This document shows, piece after piece, positions 10,492 to 21,417 of a stretch of 64,000 nt of DNA. Source of the DNA: Nematostella vectensis (lineage: Eukaryota; Cnidaria; Anthozoa; Actiniaria; Edwardsiidae). The translations under genes were made by a program, and so were the position numbers. The notes beneath the pieces are model-generated. The model ran no database searches. It was not told the origin of the DNA and worked only from the letters and a program-made list of their open reading frames with translations. Location of the stretch: contig NC_064046.1 of assembly GCF_932526225.1 (NCBI RefSeq), positions 6,249,306 through 6,313,305 of the forward strand, written 5' to 3'. The stretch's first letter is position 1; each line of letters begins with the position of its first letter.

Positions 10492-13183
10492 TAGTCAGGT
10501 CTCTTAAGCATTTGATCATTACAGAACTGACAAAAGCACCAAACTTGGTACAGTTATAGCTTATGGTAGTACTAACATAATTAGAAGGGGTGCCCTTCCC
10601 AAAAATTCCTTTGTACCAAATTAATGAGAATTTATTTTCGAATAAATCATTAGTAGGGCTCCCTGTGGTGCATATTTTGAATATTAATTTTTGAGGCCTG
10701 AAATAAAAATGAATGGCGATATATGCGAATAAGTATGCTTTCCATGTTAATCTCAATATTTTTCATCGAAAAATATTCTTAAAAGCAAAAGCGAAAGATT
10801 ATTTTAAGCATTGCTGAAAATTGCTAGTGTCAGTCCCACACGGCCATTGGCATCCCAAAATGGCGGCCTCCAGGAGTCACATCTTCGATATCTGTAAGTA
10901 TTGACGATTTTCTCGTTGCTTTTACCAATAATTGATCAATTTTACACCACTGGTATCTTGTTAAGGTCAGCTAAAGTCATCCAGATCAGTTTTTCGTCGA
11001 AATTGATGTGTTAATTACAGTAAATACTAGAAATGTTGATCGTGTGGCTTCGATGGTTTCTTGTCTTTCAGGCATATAAATGGCATTCTCCTGGAGCCGC
11101 TGTATCGTTTGCCAAAAAGATACAACTGAAGAACTTAAATGCCCGGTAAGATCCCTTGGTTCTTCACTAGATGAGATATCCGCTATTTACGGCTCTTTTC
11201 TAAGAAACGTATCGGAGTTTTCTAGATTAGATGCGCTTCCATCAGCAGTATATTTGCCTACCGACACACAGACAGAGGAGCTTGTTGAGAAAGCAGCAGT
11301 TTGGCAGAAGTCCTGTCATCTCCAGTTTAGCAACTCCAAGCTTGTTAGAGCATGATCCGAGCGAGCAAGGAACAGAGAGCCGGAAAATGACGATGAATAT
11401 CAAGATCAAGCTTCAAGATAAAAGTCTCGCAGGTTGTCGGGAGGTAGGAATACACCAAAAGAGAACTGCATCCTTTGTGGCCAGGCTGGAGGAAAACATA
11501 TCCACGAAGTGTCAACGTTTCCCACAAATAATAAAATCCGCCACATGGTTACCGAATTGCAAGATCATACAATCTTGCCCAGGATTTCTGGAGCAGAAGA
11601 TCTTATGGCAGCAGATGCGATCTACCATTTTGACTGTATGACCGATCTATGCAACCGTTATAGAAGCCACGTTACAAGGAACAGAGTAGAGAACTTAGAG
11701 AGAGAAGATGAGAAAATAAAAGAATCGCAGGCCTATGTTGAGCTCACGGAATATATCGAAGATTCAGCTACTGCTGATGGCAAATTTAGGTTGAGTGAAC
11801 TGCATTCGTTGTACACTAGTCGCCTCCAGACTAAAAATTCTCATCTAGAAAGTTTCCCAGAAGCCCAAGAGCAAAGTGATGGTAAGCATGCTCTCATAGT
11901 TTTCAAGAAAACAATGCAGGAACTAATCAAGAATGCAGTGCAAGAGAGGAACTTTTCAGAAGATGCAACCATCCTAACAAAGGCTGCTGCCGTTATTCGT
12001 AAAGATATGTTTGACCAAGAAGGGTTCATGTTTTCTGGAAGCTTCTCCGATGGCTGCCAGCAGCGTTCCGTCCCGGCTAGTCTGATATCTCTAGTTGCTA
12101 TGCTACTCAACGGAGTAAACATCGAGAACACTTGTGCTCAGGAATGACAACCATGTTTAACTGTGGCCCAGGCCATTCTATTTAATGCTAAAGTAGAATC
12201 TGCAAAAAAGTCTAAGACAGGTCAGACACGACATACCAAGTTACGAGAGCCAACATTACCTTTGTATATCGGCTTTACGGTGCACGCTATGACAAGGAGC
12301 GAGTCACTTATAACCAAACTATACCAGCTTGGGGTTTCAGTGGCATACCAGCGTATTGTAGAGCTAGAGGACATGATTGCGTCCTCCGTGAGTGAACGCT
12401 TTGTCGATGATGGTGTTGCGGCTCCTGCTTGCTTGCGGAAAAGGGTATTCACTGTAGGAGCTCTGGACAATTTAGATCACAATCCGAGCTCGACAACTGC
12501 GGCTTCGTCTTTTCATGGCACTCGCATTAGTATGCTTCAATTACCTATGAGCGCAAAGCAAGGCGAGGAACGTCCCCCGGTGACCCTACCTCTAAACGGA
12601 ACGGGACATCACCTACCAGAAGAATATGCCGTTGTTCCTCCTGTTGAACTAGATACCAGCAAAGCAGTTGTTCCTGGCTGCCGCATGGAAGAACTAGAAA
12701 GTTGCATCTCAAAGGAAAAGAAGAAGGAAGACCAGTGGGCAGAGTATTCGTCTTTGAAGTTAACCGATGATTCACTCTTACTTGGGCAGCATATCATGAT
12801 TCTTTAAAGGAGCACCCACCGGCCGTGACTGCCCTGCTTCCCTTGTTCTACGAAAAAGCCGCCACTCCAGCGATGGTTAAACACGGCATGGATGTGTTAA
12901 AGCACGCAATCACATTCCTGAATCCGGACCAGATTCCGGTAATAACCGTCGACCAGCCCCTTTTCGCTTTGGCGAAAATGGTACAATGGAAATGGCCAGC
13001 CTCACACGGAGAGCAGGCGTACGTTGTCATGATGGGAGGTCTTCATATCGAGATGGCGTTATGGAGCGTTGTTGGTGACCTGCTAGATGGATCTGGATGG
13101 ACTACTGCCATTACAGAATCAAACGTAGCCTCATCGGGTGAAGCCGATTCCTTCTTAAGGGTGACTCATCTAACAAGGACCAG

Positions 13184-13295
13184 GTATGTGGACAAATTTG
13201 TATTTGTTAAGCTCTACTTACTATTTCACTTGATGTGTTTTATTCAAAGTACTTCTTTTATTTAAAATTGACTGTATTTTCGGCTATCATTTTAG
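13184..13295 (+). other. Intron in transposon gene
   Basis: Donor cag|gtatgt and acceptor tcattttag|acac bound 112 bases. Removal gives a continuous frame across TRTR and HAHQ. Confidence 0.8.
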
Positions 13296-13766
13296 ACACG
13301 CCCATCAAGTTACTGTTCTGGCATTACAGAAACAAAAGAGCGAGGCGTTTTCACACAGGGGCGACCAGTTAACGACGGCTGAATGGGAGGAAACAATGAA
13401 ATCAAGCCCAACATTTCGCTTCTGGAATGTGATACTACACTACCAGATGCTAGTCTTACTAGTGGTGCGTGCTCAACGTCAGCGAAATTTTGTCTTGTAT
13501 GTGGAAGCCTTGGAGGAGCTGGTTCCGCTGTTTTTCGTGTTGGACCATGTAAACTACGCCAGATGGACGCCAATTCACATCAGGGACATGAAAAGCCTTC
13601 CACAAAGTATCACCGAGAAGTTTCAAGACGAGGGCCAGTTTGTCTTGTCAAGGACTGGCTACGACTTTTCAGCAATGCCGTTCGACCAGGCCCATGAGCA
13701 GGAAAACAAGATCGTGAAGAGTGCAGGCGGGGCAGTTGGACTCACAGAGAATCCGACAGCTTTCAG

Positions 13767-14130
13767 GTATGACTTATTAGTTGATCTAGCAACTTAACAT
13801 GAACTGATTTATTACTTACACTAGATACAGTGAACTGATAAATATAAGCATGAGCTTAAGAATAATCAATGATATGGTGTATTATAGTAAGGAAGACAGA
13901 TAGCCTAATAGATAGATATTTTTCATAACTGACACGGCTGTTTCTTCCGGGACGCAGTGAAAAGTTGGGTCTTGCGAAGCTCACGAAACATGACTGCCAG
14001 TGATGGAAAATTTGCATTGTCTTGCTTTCGAGCAATCTTGCTAAGCTCTCTTGCTGCCCCAATTGCACATTCCTTATTAGGTAATCTATAGTTTGCTACA
14101 ATGCTGATGAAAACATTTTCTTTCATGTAG
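13767..14130 (+). other. Second intron in transposon gene
   Basis: Donor tttcag|gtatga and acceptor tttcatgtag|gcgc bound 364 bases. Removal joins ENPTAFR to the next exon's WMLSGPE in phase. Confidence 0.85.
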
Positions 14131-15795
14131 GCGCTGGATGCTATCAGGCCCAGAAACGACACGATTATTACAACAGTTTGAAGGGCAGTACCTGGACGAC
14201 ACAGACAGCGAGACAGGAGATCGGACAAATCATGAGACGGGACTGAGCTCTCAGAAGACCTTCAAGATCCAAGTCAACAATCTGATTGATGTCATCCGAA
14301 AGATGGGGAACCCTTTCCTTGACAACTTTCCTGAGCTCGTTACCCTGGACAGCCGCGACTGTATGGATAATGAAGTAGCCGAGACTATAGTCAACCTTGA
14401 TGCTCTTGGTAAGAGCCAGTATTCAAGCTTCCTCAAGGATGTAATCAAGGACAGAACGGTGGCGATTGGCAAATCCCTAAAGCAAAACAAGCTTCCCCTT
14501 TTTCGGAAACAGGCGTCACGCAACAAGTCTAAACAGTCCAAGACCATCTCCCTTTTGCAGAATAATGTCGCCCTGTTTGCTCAAATGTACATAGCTATGC
14601 AAAGCCGTGATGCGGACTTGAGAGAGTTCTTTAGCCATGAGGTTCAGCCATTCCCTCCTCCACTGTCAGAATTTGGAAGTCTTCGTCTTCCAACGGCCAA
14701 GTCCGACCTTCTCAAGTGCCTCAGTCAGCCCTCCCAACCAGAGCCCCCTACATAAGTGGACTGCAAAGTATGTGATGGGGCTGTAATTGTCCACTGTCTG
14801 CCCGTGACCGGAGTGATGACATTCGATGACTATGTGGAAAATGTCTTCCTCCCATATATACGTAATCTGAGATCCAGACGAGTGGACATTGTTTGGGATT
14901 CTTACATCCCTAACAGTCTTAAAGAAGCGACTAGAGAAAAGAGAGGAACAATGCATCAAAGCACACCTAGAATGCACACTATTGTGCAAGTGCAAATGCC
15001 GAAACACTTGAACAGCCATGCAAGGCAAATAGGTTTTGGGACAAACCTACATTTGTGTCACAGAACAACAAGGAATGGGCTCATTCAGTATACATCTTGC
15101 TGCTGAGATGATTGCCTTACTTTTATATGACACACTAGGCCAAGGAGTTGGAACGTGGAACGAATCTTACTCATACAGAAATGGTCATTTTTCGAATAGC
15201 TGTATTTTTATATACATATCGAGTTCTATATTTCATTGGTTATTTTGATTGGAATATAGATACAATATCAGTTTGCACGATAGACCAGATCTGCACATGC
15301 GCAGTAGCTGTTTAGTGCTAAACAGCAGAACCAGAATAGAAGAGTAGACACCTGATTTCATAGGTCGAGGGATATTTTGATATGGATATGGAAACATTGC
15401 ACAAAATTGTGAACAGGCGGTACAGGGCATGATTGGCTATGGTTGCTGATTGTAGATCTGCACATGCGCAGTAGAGGTTTCTTATGTTTAACTGTGCTCT
15501 CCGCCTTTTCGAACATGTAAAGCCTATGCAGATAAACAACTTTGCCAATTTGTTTCACCATTGCTCTTTTTATTTCGTTGTAAATAATTTTTATTTGAAA
15601 TCAAGACTCGGGTAACCTGTGGTTTTTCGCATAAAATTAAAATATCACCGTTAAAGGAGACCCTGAGCAGATTTTTTTGGGCACCCCTTCTAATATCATT
15701 AGGTATGCCTAAAGGAATCCGTGTACCAAGTTTGGTGCTTTTGTCACTCCTGTAACGATCCGGCCAATTTTCCGGCCTAAGAGACCTGACTATTT

Positions 15796-16869
15796 GTGGG
15801 GGATCAGGATCTCTGGGTCAAAACACTGGGGCACCCATGGTAAAAGCACCCATAGTATTCGTACACCGTCCTGGTGGCCGCCGCATACCCATCCACTTTG
15901 TAGGGGCCCACCCGGAACTCGCCTTTAACGCTCAAGGAGCGCTTTGGAAGACTGCACATCATGTTGACGGTACAAAAAGGGGGCGTAGGACCTTACTGGC
16001 CAAAGAAGCGATCGTGATACAATCTTCAAAGGGGTTCACCTTCGTAAACGGGTACACCAACCGGCGAGAGGCCAAGACGGCACGCTTGAGCACCCCAACA
16101 TCTTGGTGACAATACTCGGCCAGCTGATCCTTCAACACCTACCGGACGCCCCGTTGCACCTGCTCCTTGTGCCACACCCTCAGGGCCTCCGCTTCGGCAG
16201 GCGACTTACTAGGGAGGTCGTAGTAGCTCAGGTCCGGGATAGGACCCTCGTACCCTTCCACATCCTCAAAACCAAAGACTTTAGGGAGCCGGGCCAAGGC
16301 CATCTGGAAAAAGTTTAAGGTACATTTCATGTCCACTTTCAACTCGGGGACCTCGAGGCGCATCACCTTCCTCCCAGTGAAGATCACGCTAGGCTTGACC
16401 CCATGGATCAAGTACTCGAGGATGGGGTACTAGTCGAAGCCTTTAAAGTTATGCGCCAAACACGTGTACCTATCGTTCGCACCCCCAAACAGCCACACAC
16501 AAAACGCCTTCCCCGTGGGAAAACTGTACTTCCGAGGTCCACAACGGGGGCACTCTACAGCGTTCATGGCCCAATCGCAACACACGTCACACATCTTTTG
16601 CACTCCAGCAAAATTCACCACATGGCCTGTAGTCAAAGGTTGGGCTTCGAAATCAAAGACGATGTATCGGAAACCCTCTTCGCGCTCCGGGGTCACCGCT
16701 TCCCCACAGGCATAAAGCACAAGTGGTCCGGCGGTACCACTTGAGTACAGATACGGTCCGCTTTGTGGAGGTCCCGCACCTTTCCACAGTCCATGCACCG
16801 GCGGTACCGTTGGCAGTACGACCACAGACTCGTACCCAGTCGTTATCTGCTGTTGCGTGGACATCCACA
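15796..16869 (-). pseudogene. polB: Polinton DNA polymerase B, exonuclease part
   Basis: The minus strand encodes a CMDCGK zinc-type segment near 16790, then Exo I (FDFEA, about 16650), Exo II (HNFKGFD, about 16435) and Exo III (YCHQDV, about 16105). These are the three acidic motifs of the proofreading domain. Stops interrupt it in frame right after HNFKGFD (TAG, about 16430) and before the Exo III segment (TAG, about 16137). There is at least one more break near 15970, and a one-base shift after a YYGCFYHGCP-like segment near 15830. The segment ends at the target site of the 5.3-kb transposon and continues at 10491. It is part of one gene with the fragments at 17461-18085 and 9425-10491. 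Confidence 0.8.
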
Positions 16870-17460
16870 GGAATCCTGAAGCGAAGAAAGAAACAAAATA
16901 ACGACTGGCAGATTACAGATCCAAGATGGCGGACGAAATCGGCGAGCAAAAATGTTACGAATTTTCACAGACAAAGAAGGACATATCCATACTGCATTTC
17001 TTGCCTGTAAAATTCCATGTGCTTTCCTGAAGTTTAGAATTCGGCGTAAGGTCATGTGCGAATAGTGACTTCCTGCTATTGAGCTTCTTCTAGGGAACAT
17101 AAAGACAGTATGTGCTCGAATTATATATCTGAAAGTGTATATTTGTGATAAATACAATCAAACCAAAGCAGTATGAGTTCAAATGAGTGCCAGAACACTC
17201 AGACCATCCAAATTCATTTCATGAAATGATGTATCGAGCTCACCAGTGTCGTCCGCCGTCTTGGGTTTACGAAACGAAAACATCGTCTAATTGAACAGGG
17301 AACCACCGAAAATAAAACTAAATGGTTTACAACGAGTGTGTGTAGGTAGGCCCTTGGACTTGTGCGCAAAAAAGTAAAAAAAACGGTCATAAAAACGCTG
17401 CTTGCAAGATATTTGACAAACTTGCAAGATATTTCCTGAGGTCTGCCAGACGTCAAGCGA
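16870..17460. other. Unassigned insert within polB
   Basis: About 590 bases separate the zinc-type N-terminal part of polB from the next polB segment. No polymerase-like coding is seen and base composition is more AT-rich than on either side. It contains the motif ccaagatggcgg and several short repeats (cttgcaagatattt twice near 17403). It is probably another small insertion, but I found no clear inverted ends. Confidence 0.4.
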
Positions 17461-18085
17461 ATTCCGACCCCGAAACCATATCCTGACCGTCATGCATCGC
17501 GCGGCGTCTGGGTACGAGACTGGTACGACCACTGGACGGTAACCCCATGCCCATCGAAGCGCGACTTGACCACACGGGCGCCTCCCAGAAGGTCTGGCCG
17601 CGGAAGTACCGGTGGCAGTCCGGACAGTCTCTCCAATCGCAGGGTTGGATTTAGTCATCGGGACCCACCACAGGTAAGGAGCACCCCACCACCTCACAAC
17701 TCCAGCACAGTCCGTAGCAAGCGTGTTGGCGGGACGAGTAGCCCTTGTTGCAAGTCACGCAGAAGTAGGTGTGTCCCAAGACCCGGTGAACTTTTGTGAC
17801 ATAGTCGTAGTTGCCGGCCGCGTAGTACAGGTACAATCGGTGCACCACGTCCCGGACCTCCCCCGAGTAGACCACACTGTTAAAGTGTTCCCCCGTTGCC
17901 TCGCGTGTTGACGGTCCCAACCCGCCAAGGCGAAGACAACGCAAGGCTCCCAAAAAAGCCCTGTCAAAAGTTTGCCAAACCACCGTGCCAAAACCACAAA
18001 GAAAACCCAAACAGAAACAAGCCAAAAAGACCCCACTGCCACCACAAAAGAACTGTCCCCAAGCACCAATGAAAGCCCACCTCAT
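17461..18085 (-). pseudogene. polB: Polinton DNA polymerase B, N-terminal zinc-type part
   Basis: The minus strand contains HTYFCVTCNKGYSSRQHAC and a following CWSC, then in a shifted frame CPDCHRYFRGQTFWEAHV. This paired CxxC...H/C arrangement is typical of the region ahead of the exonuclease domain in Polinton polymerases. Upstream, DRAFLGALRC may match the conserved segment before it. The hydrophobic N-terminal run near 18000-18080 is probably a wrong frame upstream of the true start. At least one frameshift lies near 17650. Confidence 0.6.
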
Positions 18086-18217
18086 GAAAACGCCTAACCT
18101 CCGTTAAAAATCACCCACCCTCGAAGTTATTCCATTTTACTTCGCACGCCAACTTGCCGGGGAAACCCCACACCAAAGAAAGCACGGAAAAAAGGAAATA
18201 ACACAAGAGAGAACACC

Positions 18218-18436
18218 ATGTGTGACACCCCTCAACACGATTTCTTCATGCAGGATATTGCTGTCCCGTGTGTTGTCACTTTTAAGCCACTCGATCGTTA
18301 TGAGAAGGCGCAATGCCTTGGACGCTGTGCCATCGCGTTAGAACTCCGGGCACAAGAAATCCATCAAAACTGGGGCGCCTCAAAGAAGAAAAAGAAGACC
18401 CCGATCATCATGCTTCCCTCGAAACAGCCCGCATGA
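18218..18436 (+). CDS. Small hypothetical Polinton protein
   Basis: A 72-residue frame starts MCDTPQHDFFMQDIAVPCVV, is divergent to polB, and sits in the GC-richer Polinton block. It has a lysine cluster near residue 57-61 (GASKKKKK). Its composition is protein-like and it ends cleanly, but I recognise no family. It may be a real small Polinton gene or a chance frame. Confidence 0.35.
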   Translation: MCDTPQHDFFMQDIAVPCVVTFKPLDRYEKAQCLGRCAIALELRAQEIHQNWGASKKKKKTPIIMLPSKQPA

Positions 18437-18987
18437 AGCATCCTAAAGGAGCTTTACGAAAATCATTTCACCAAGGAAGCTTTTTTTCATGGGACTTTGT
18501 GTCTTAAAAAATCTCGCGATTTGCCAAATGCGCAAATTATTTATTTTTTTGTCCGTGCATAAAATATTTAACTGATAGTTTGATAAGTTTTTTTTTTTAA
18601 AACACAAAGTGCAATGTTTTGAGACACAAAGTGCGATATGGTGAACTAAACCTGCAATGTTTTAAGCCATAATCGAATAGTGCTTTGCCGTGACACTCAA
18701 AGTGAGTTGTCGCGACGCAAGTAGTTCAAAGTCGTGACCGAAAGGTGAGATGTTTTTAACAAAAACCTTGAGTGGCCCTCATCGGCTTCCGTAAAAAAAA
18801 CACCACCACCGTGTAACATACGAACACGTTTTTATTTTTTTCCACTTTCTGTAACAGAACCATGGGAACCTTAGACGGCCCCCAGGCCCCCATTTAATTT
18901 AAGTTTTTTTCAATAAAACACATCTGAAACCTAACCCTCTCTCTTACACACAGGCCTCTTCTTTTTCTTCTGAGGCATCGGAGGCAC

Positions 18988-19593
18988 CTAGAACAACGCC
19001 GCCGTCTCCTCCTCCCCATCCGACGACGAGGACGGGACTAACCCTTCTGTCCTAGCGCTCTTCTTCTTTTTCTGAGGTGTTTGCCATACGGTATCCGCAC
19101 GTTTCGGAGCCTCACCCGCCCACAAGAAGCTGGCACACGAGATGTTCGGGGGAGGAACACAGCACTTAAAGTAGACACGGCCCTTGTTCTTCTCACTCCC
19201 TGACACCAAGGGCTTCGTAATGAGGCCGTGCTCGCAACGCAGGAAATCGGTCACCCTCGTACAGCCCGGAACGGCCTCCCGGATCCGGTGCGCTTGCTCT
19301 AGCGTGGCATAATAGCCATAGCCCACCACGTCCTTCGAGTAGTCCACTTTGGTCCAGCAACGGACCACCGTGCCTAAGAGTCGAGCGTCCTCTCCACAGA
19401 AACACTTCATTACCTTACGAAGCAAAAGTCCAACTGAACGCTGCGCGCCTACAGACAGTCCATTTCTAGTCCATTTTCCCCACAAAAGAATCCCCTTGAC
19501 AACCACCAACTTGTAAGAACGCGCCACTTCCCCATCCTTCCACGCCAACGGCTCAGGCTCAGACGCGCACCCTGCGGCAGCCATAACTCGCAC
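18988..19593 (-). CDS. GRF zinc-finger protein of the Polinton
   Basis: This is an intact 201-residue frame. Residues about 120-160 form a GRF-type zinc finger: C120 and H122 (CEHGLITKP), then SEKNKGRVYFKCC (cysteines 144-145) and C153 followed by SFLWA. This matches the family pattern C-x-[CH]-G ... GR-x-[FY]-x-C ... C-x-[FS]-F-x-W. GRF fingers bind single-stranded DNA in APE2, NEIL3 and topoisomerase III. A role at replication or repair intermediates of the element is a reasonable inference. The C-terminus has a basic patch (PQKKKKSAR), possibly nuclear-localising, and an acidic serine-rich tail. It lies on the same strand as polB and integrase at the right side of the element. It is the only Polinton gene here without visible damage. 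Confidence 0.7.
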   Translation of the reverse strand: MRVMAAAGCASEPEPLAWKDGEVARSYKLVVVKGILLWGKWTRNGLSVGAQRSVGLLLRKVMKCFCGEDARLLGTVVRCWTKVDYSKDVVGYGYYATLEQAHRIREAVPGCTRVTDFLRCEHGLITKPLVSGSEKNKGRVYFKCCVPPPNISCASFLWAGEAPKRADTVWQTPQKKKKSARTEGLVPSSSSDGEEETAALF

Positions 19594-19629
19594 GAAACAG
19601 CAACCCCATAGCCCGAGGCGCCCGCAGTC

Positions 19630-19790
19630 CTGTTGCGACTCAAAGCGCCTTTATTAATTTATGCGCGACGCGTTTTTTTCCGCCATTGACAGCCGCCTGT
19701 CGTAGGCGTTGACAGGTATGACACATTCCACACAACCCTGTTGCGACTCAAAGTACCTTTTTTAAATTTATGTGCGACTGCTTAACCCTT
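19630..19790. repeat. Two direct copies of a block near the Polinton right side
   Basis: The phrase cctgttgcgactcaaag occurs near 19631 and 19737. Each copy is followed by a T-rich run and atttatg(c/t)gcgac. It lies upstream of the GRF gene and may belong to its promoter or the element's terminal region. Confidence 0.5.
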
Positions 19791-20257
19791 ATGCTACTAC
19801 TCGCGGTGTTTGATACGAATGCAAGTTTCGGAATACATAACAATATTTTAAAATATTTCTCCATGTTGCGGGCGTTTTTCGTTGCAGCAATGGCTTAAAT
19901 GAAAGAATATGAGTTGCTGCATCGCCTTGCGTGAAGATTTTGCCGATGGATTTGATATTTTCCCAAAAACTGGCCAACGAATTCTCAGTTTTTTTGTGGC
20001 GATCTGTTTTTAGCTTGTTGCCTTCCCCTCCCCTCCGAGGTATTGGCGGGCACTTCTCCGAACTCCAAAAACGGCGCAAATGGGTAAGAAAACGACACAT
20101 AGACTTCTTGTAAGACTTCAGCCTTTATTATACATCAAAATCCACTACCAATTCTCTTTTATTTTTTTAAATACGTTTCTATGTCCATATAAACTTTAGT
20201 ATCGAAACGCTTTCATACGAGAAAACCACCGAACTTGGGGCACCTGTGCTTACCCAT

Positions 20258-20516
20258 AAGACACTTGACCGTCTACCCATAAGACAAATTTTGTTTTCTT
20301 AATTTGAAATATCTTGTTCTTTCTCATTGAATGTCATTATTTTTTTACCATGTAGATTTCAATAAAGTAGAGCATATGTGTTAATTGAGACGAGTTCCAA
20401 CAAGGTAAAAATTCTCATTTGACTTCAAAATATGTTTGTTAAAGCAATATGATAGCATAAATTGATATTGTTGTTTACTTTGATCTTACATAAACGAAAT
20501 AATAAATTTCATCCAA
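20258..20516 (+). repeat. Dispersed repeat R, first part (interrupted copy)
   Basis: It matches the start of the complete copy at 62105-62945, from acttgaccg(t/g)ctaccca through gatattgttgtttacttt, with an internal deletion. Homology stops near 20516, where the left inverted arm begins. It appears to resume near 39495, in the same orientation. Confidence 0.55.
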
Positions 20517-21186
20517 GGGGCAATCATCATAGACGCACGGATTAGCCAATCAGATGACAGGGCGGAAAAATTGACTTTGCCTCAAGGAATCCAAAACGGC
20601 GGCCGAGAAGGGGGGAAACGACGCTTGCTTTTCAAAGTCTTCCTACATCGTCATATGCCTCCTAATTTCTGAACCCTTTTAGCCACAAAGAAAGAAACAT
20701 TTTCTTACTTGCCTTGGACTATTTATTTCTACATAAGTGGACTCAAACTTTGTTACGAGGACATTTTTTCTTGCTCTTGCAAAGCAATAAATTCGGAAAT
20801 AAGTGATCATTTGTTTCGATCTCGAAATTCTCTCGCTGAGAGGCGATATTATCATTCATAAGGTGTTTGATACTGCTAGTTAACTAACAATAGTGTAAGA
20901 AGTAACATACGGAAGTTTATGTCTTGTTTTTTGTTTTACATTTATATTAAACCAGCTCTTCAAAACTGTAAGTAATTAAGTTTGTATAGAAAGAATTTAG
21001 TAATGATGCGCATAAATATCAACACTCATGACCTGCCCTGAACTCAACTTGCTCTGATCTGGTAGAAAAATTGTAAAAAAATAACCATGTAAAAGTATAC
21101 TAACATAAAAGAAATACCTTTGTGTCTTTTTTTGTAAATTCTGTTACCATTTAAGCTTAATTAAAAAATTGATACTTGTTACTTAC

Positions 21187-21363
21187 CAAGAGACCATGAT
21201 ATAAGAGAACGAATCCCCGTGGCCCATGATGTCGTCCATGAAAGCTATTTTTAGATTGCGCGAGCTTGTCAATCATAGCATCCATACATGGTTCGTCGCG
21301 CCATATTTGGTTATGGGCACCACTAGCTAGTACAATTTCACAACAATTTTTTTCCCTCTGCAC
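21187..21363 (-). CDS. Orphan coding exon, unknown family
   Basis: A minus-strand open frame encodes NCCEIVLASGAHNQIWRD and then a Cys/His-containing stretch (GRHHGPRGF). It ends at a near-perfect splice donor (ctcttg|gtaagt). A related but disrupted segment lies on the plus strand at about 29600-29655 and 30540-30585, split by a truncated LINE. Two inverted copies just inside the inverted arms suggest an internal gene of the original element, or longer inverted ends. I do not recognise the protein. Confidence 0.35.
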
Positions 21364-21417
21364 TTCTTTACTTCGTTCGCTACCTGTTTTTATCCTTTTA
21401 GCTGCTCTTCAAGGCTT

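Larger units (their letters stand above)
11080..15020 (+). pseudogene. Transposase-like protein of the inserted element, with two introns
   Basis: This is a member of a large uncharacterised family that I recall as abundant in anthozoan genomes. The N-terminal part (11080-11355) has a CxxC near its start and WQKSCHLQFSN. A zinc-finger-like CILCGQAGGKHIH follows at 11465. The middle part (12163-12790) contains GALDNLDHNPSSTTA. The likely catalytic part (12825-14755) contains VDQPLFALAKMVQWKWP, DHVNYARW and DQAHEQENKIVKS, whose acidic residues are candidate DDE-type positions. Introns 13184-13295 and 13767-14130 have GT/AG ends and rejoin the frame exactly. Stops at 12145 (TGA) and 14753 (TAA), a frameshift near 12790 and a break near 11400 show decay. 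Near 14952 another frame encodes a Cys-rich CIKAHLECTLLCKCKC segment like Tesmin/TSO1 CXC motifs. The enzyme would act in the nucleus on its own DNA ends. The catalytic assignment is inference. Confidence 0.65.
10492..15792 (+). mobile_element. 5.3-kb TIR transposon inserted in polB
   Basis: Both ends begin tagtcaggtctctta reading inward (left from 10492; right, reverse strand, from 15792). They share further inverted blocks, including agcaccaaacttggtac and attagaaggggtgccc, over roughly 125-140 bases. TTT flanks both sides (10489-10491 and 15793-15795), consistent with a 3-bp target duplication, though the T-run makes the exact edge ambiguous. Removing the insert with one TTT places the two polymerase halves in one reading frame at the junction, which independently supports these edges. 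The element carries one long plus-strand gene with at least two introns. The superfamily is not certain; a KDZ/CxC-like relationship is possible. Confidence 0.85.
8084..19800 (-). mobile_element. Decayed Polinton/Maverick element
   Basis: A GC-rich block carries, on the minus strand, a structural-protein fragment, a retroviral-like integrase with chromodomain, a protein-primed family B DNA polymerase and a GRF zinc-finger protein. A small plus-strand frame lies between the last two. Integrase plus this polymerase type defines Polintons, the large self-synthesising transposons related to viruses. Packaging ATPase, protease and major capsid genes are not seen. The left side stops abruptly about 40 codons into the structural gene, so this copy is truncated. 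Neither terminal inverted repeat could be placed. A 5.3-kb transposon (10492-15792) and a possible second insert (16870-17460) interrupt the polymerase. Both outer boundaries are approximate. Confidence 0.8.

Noticed and set aside
17651-18085. N-terminal membrane-protein-like stretch (hydrophobic run) before the zinc-type region
   Set aside because: Better explained as out-of-frame reading of sequence upstream of the polymerase start. The Cys-rich part is what matches the polymerase.
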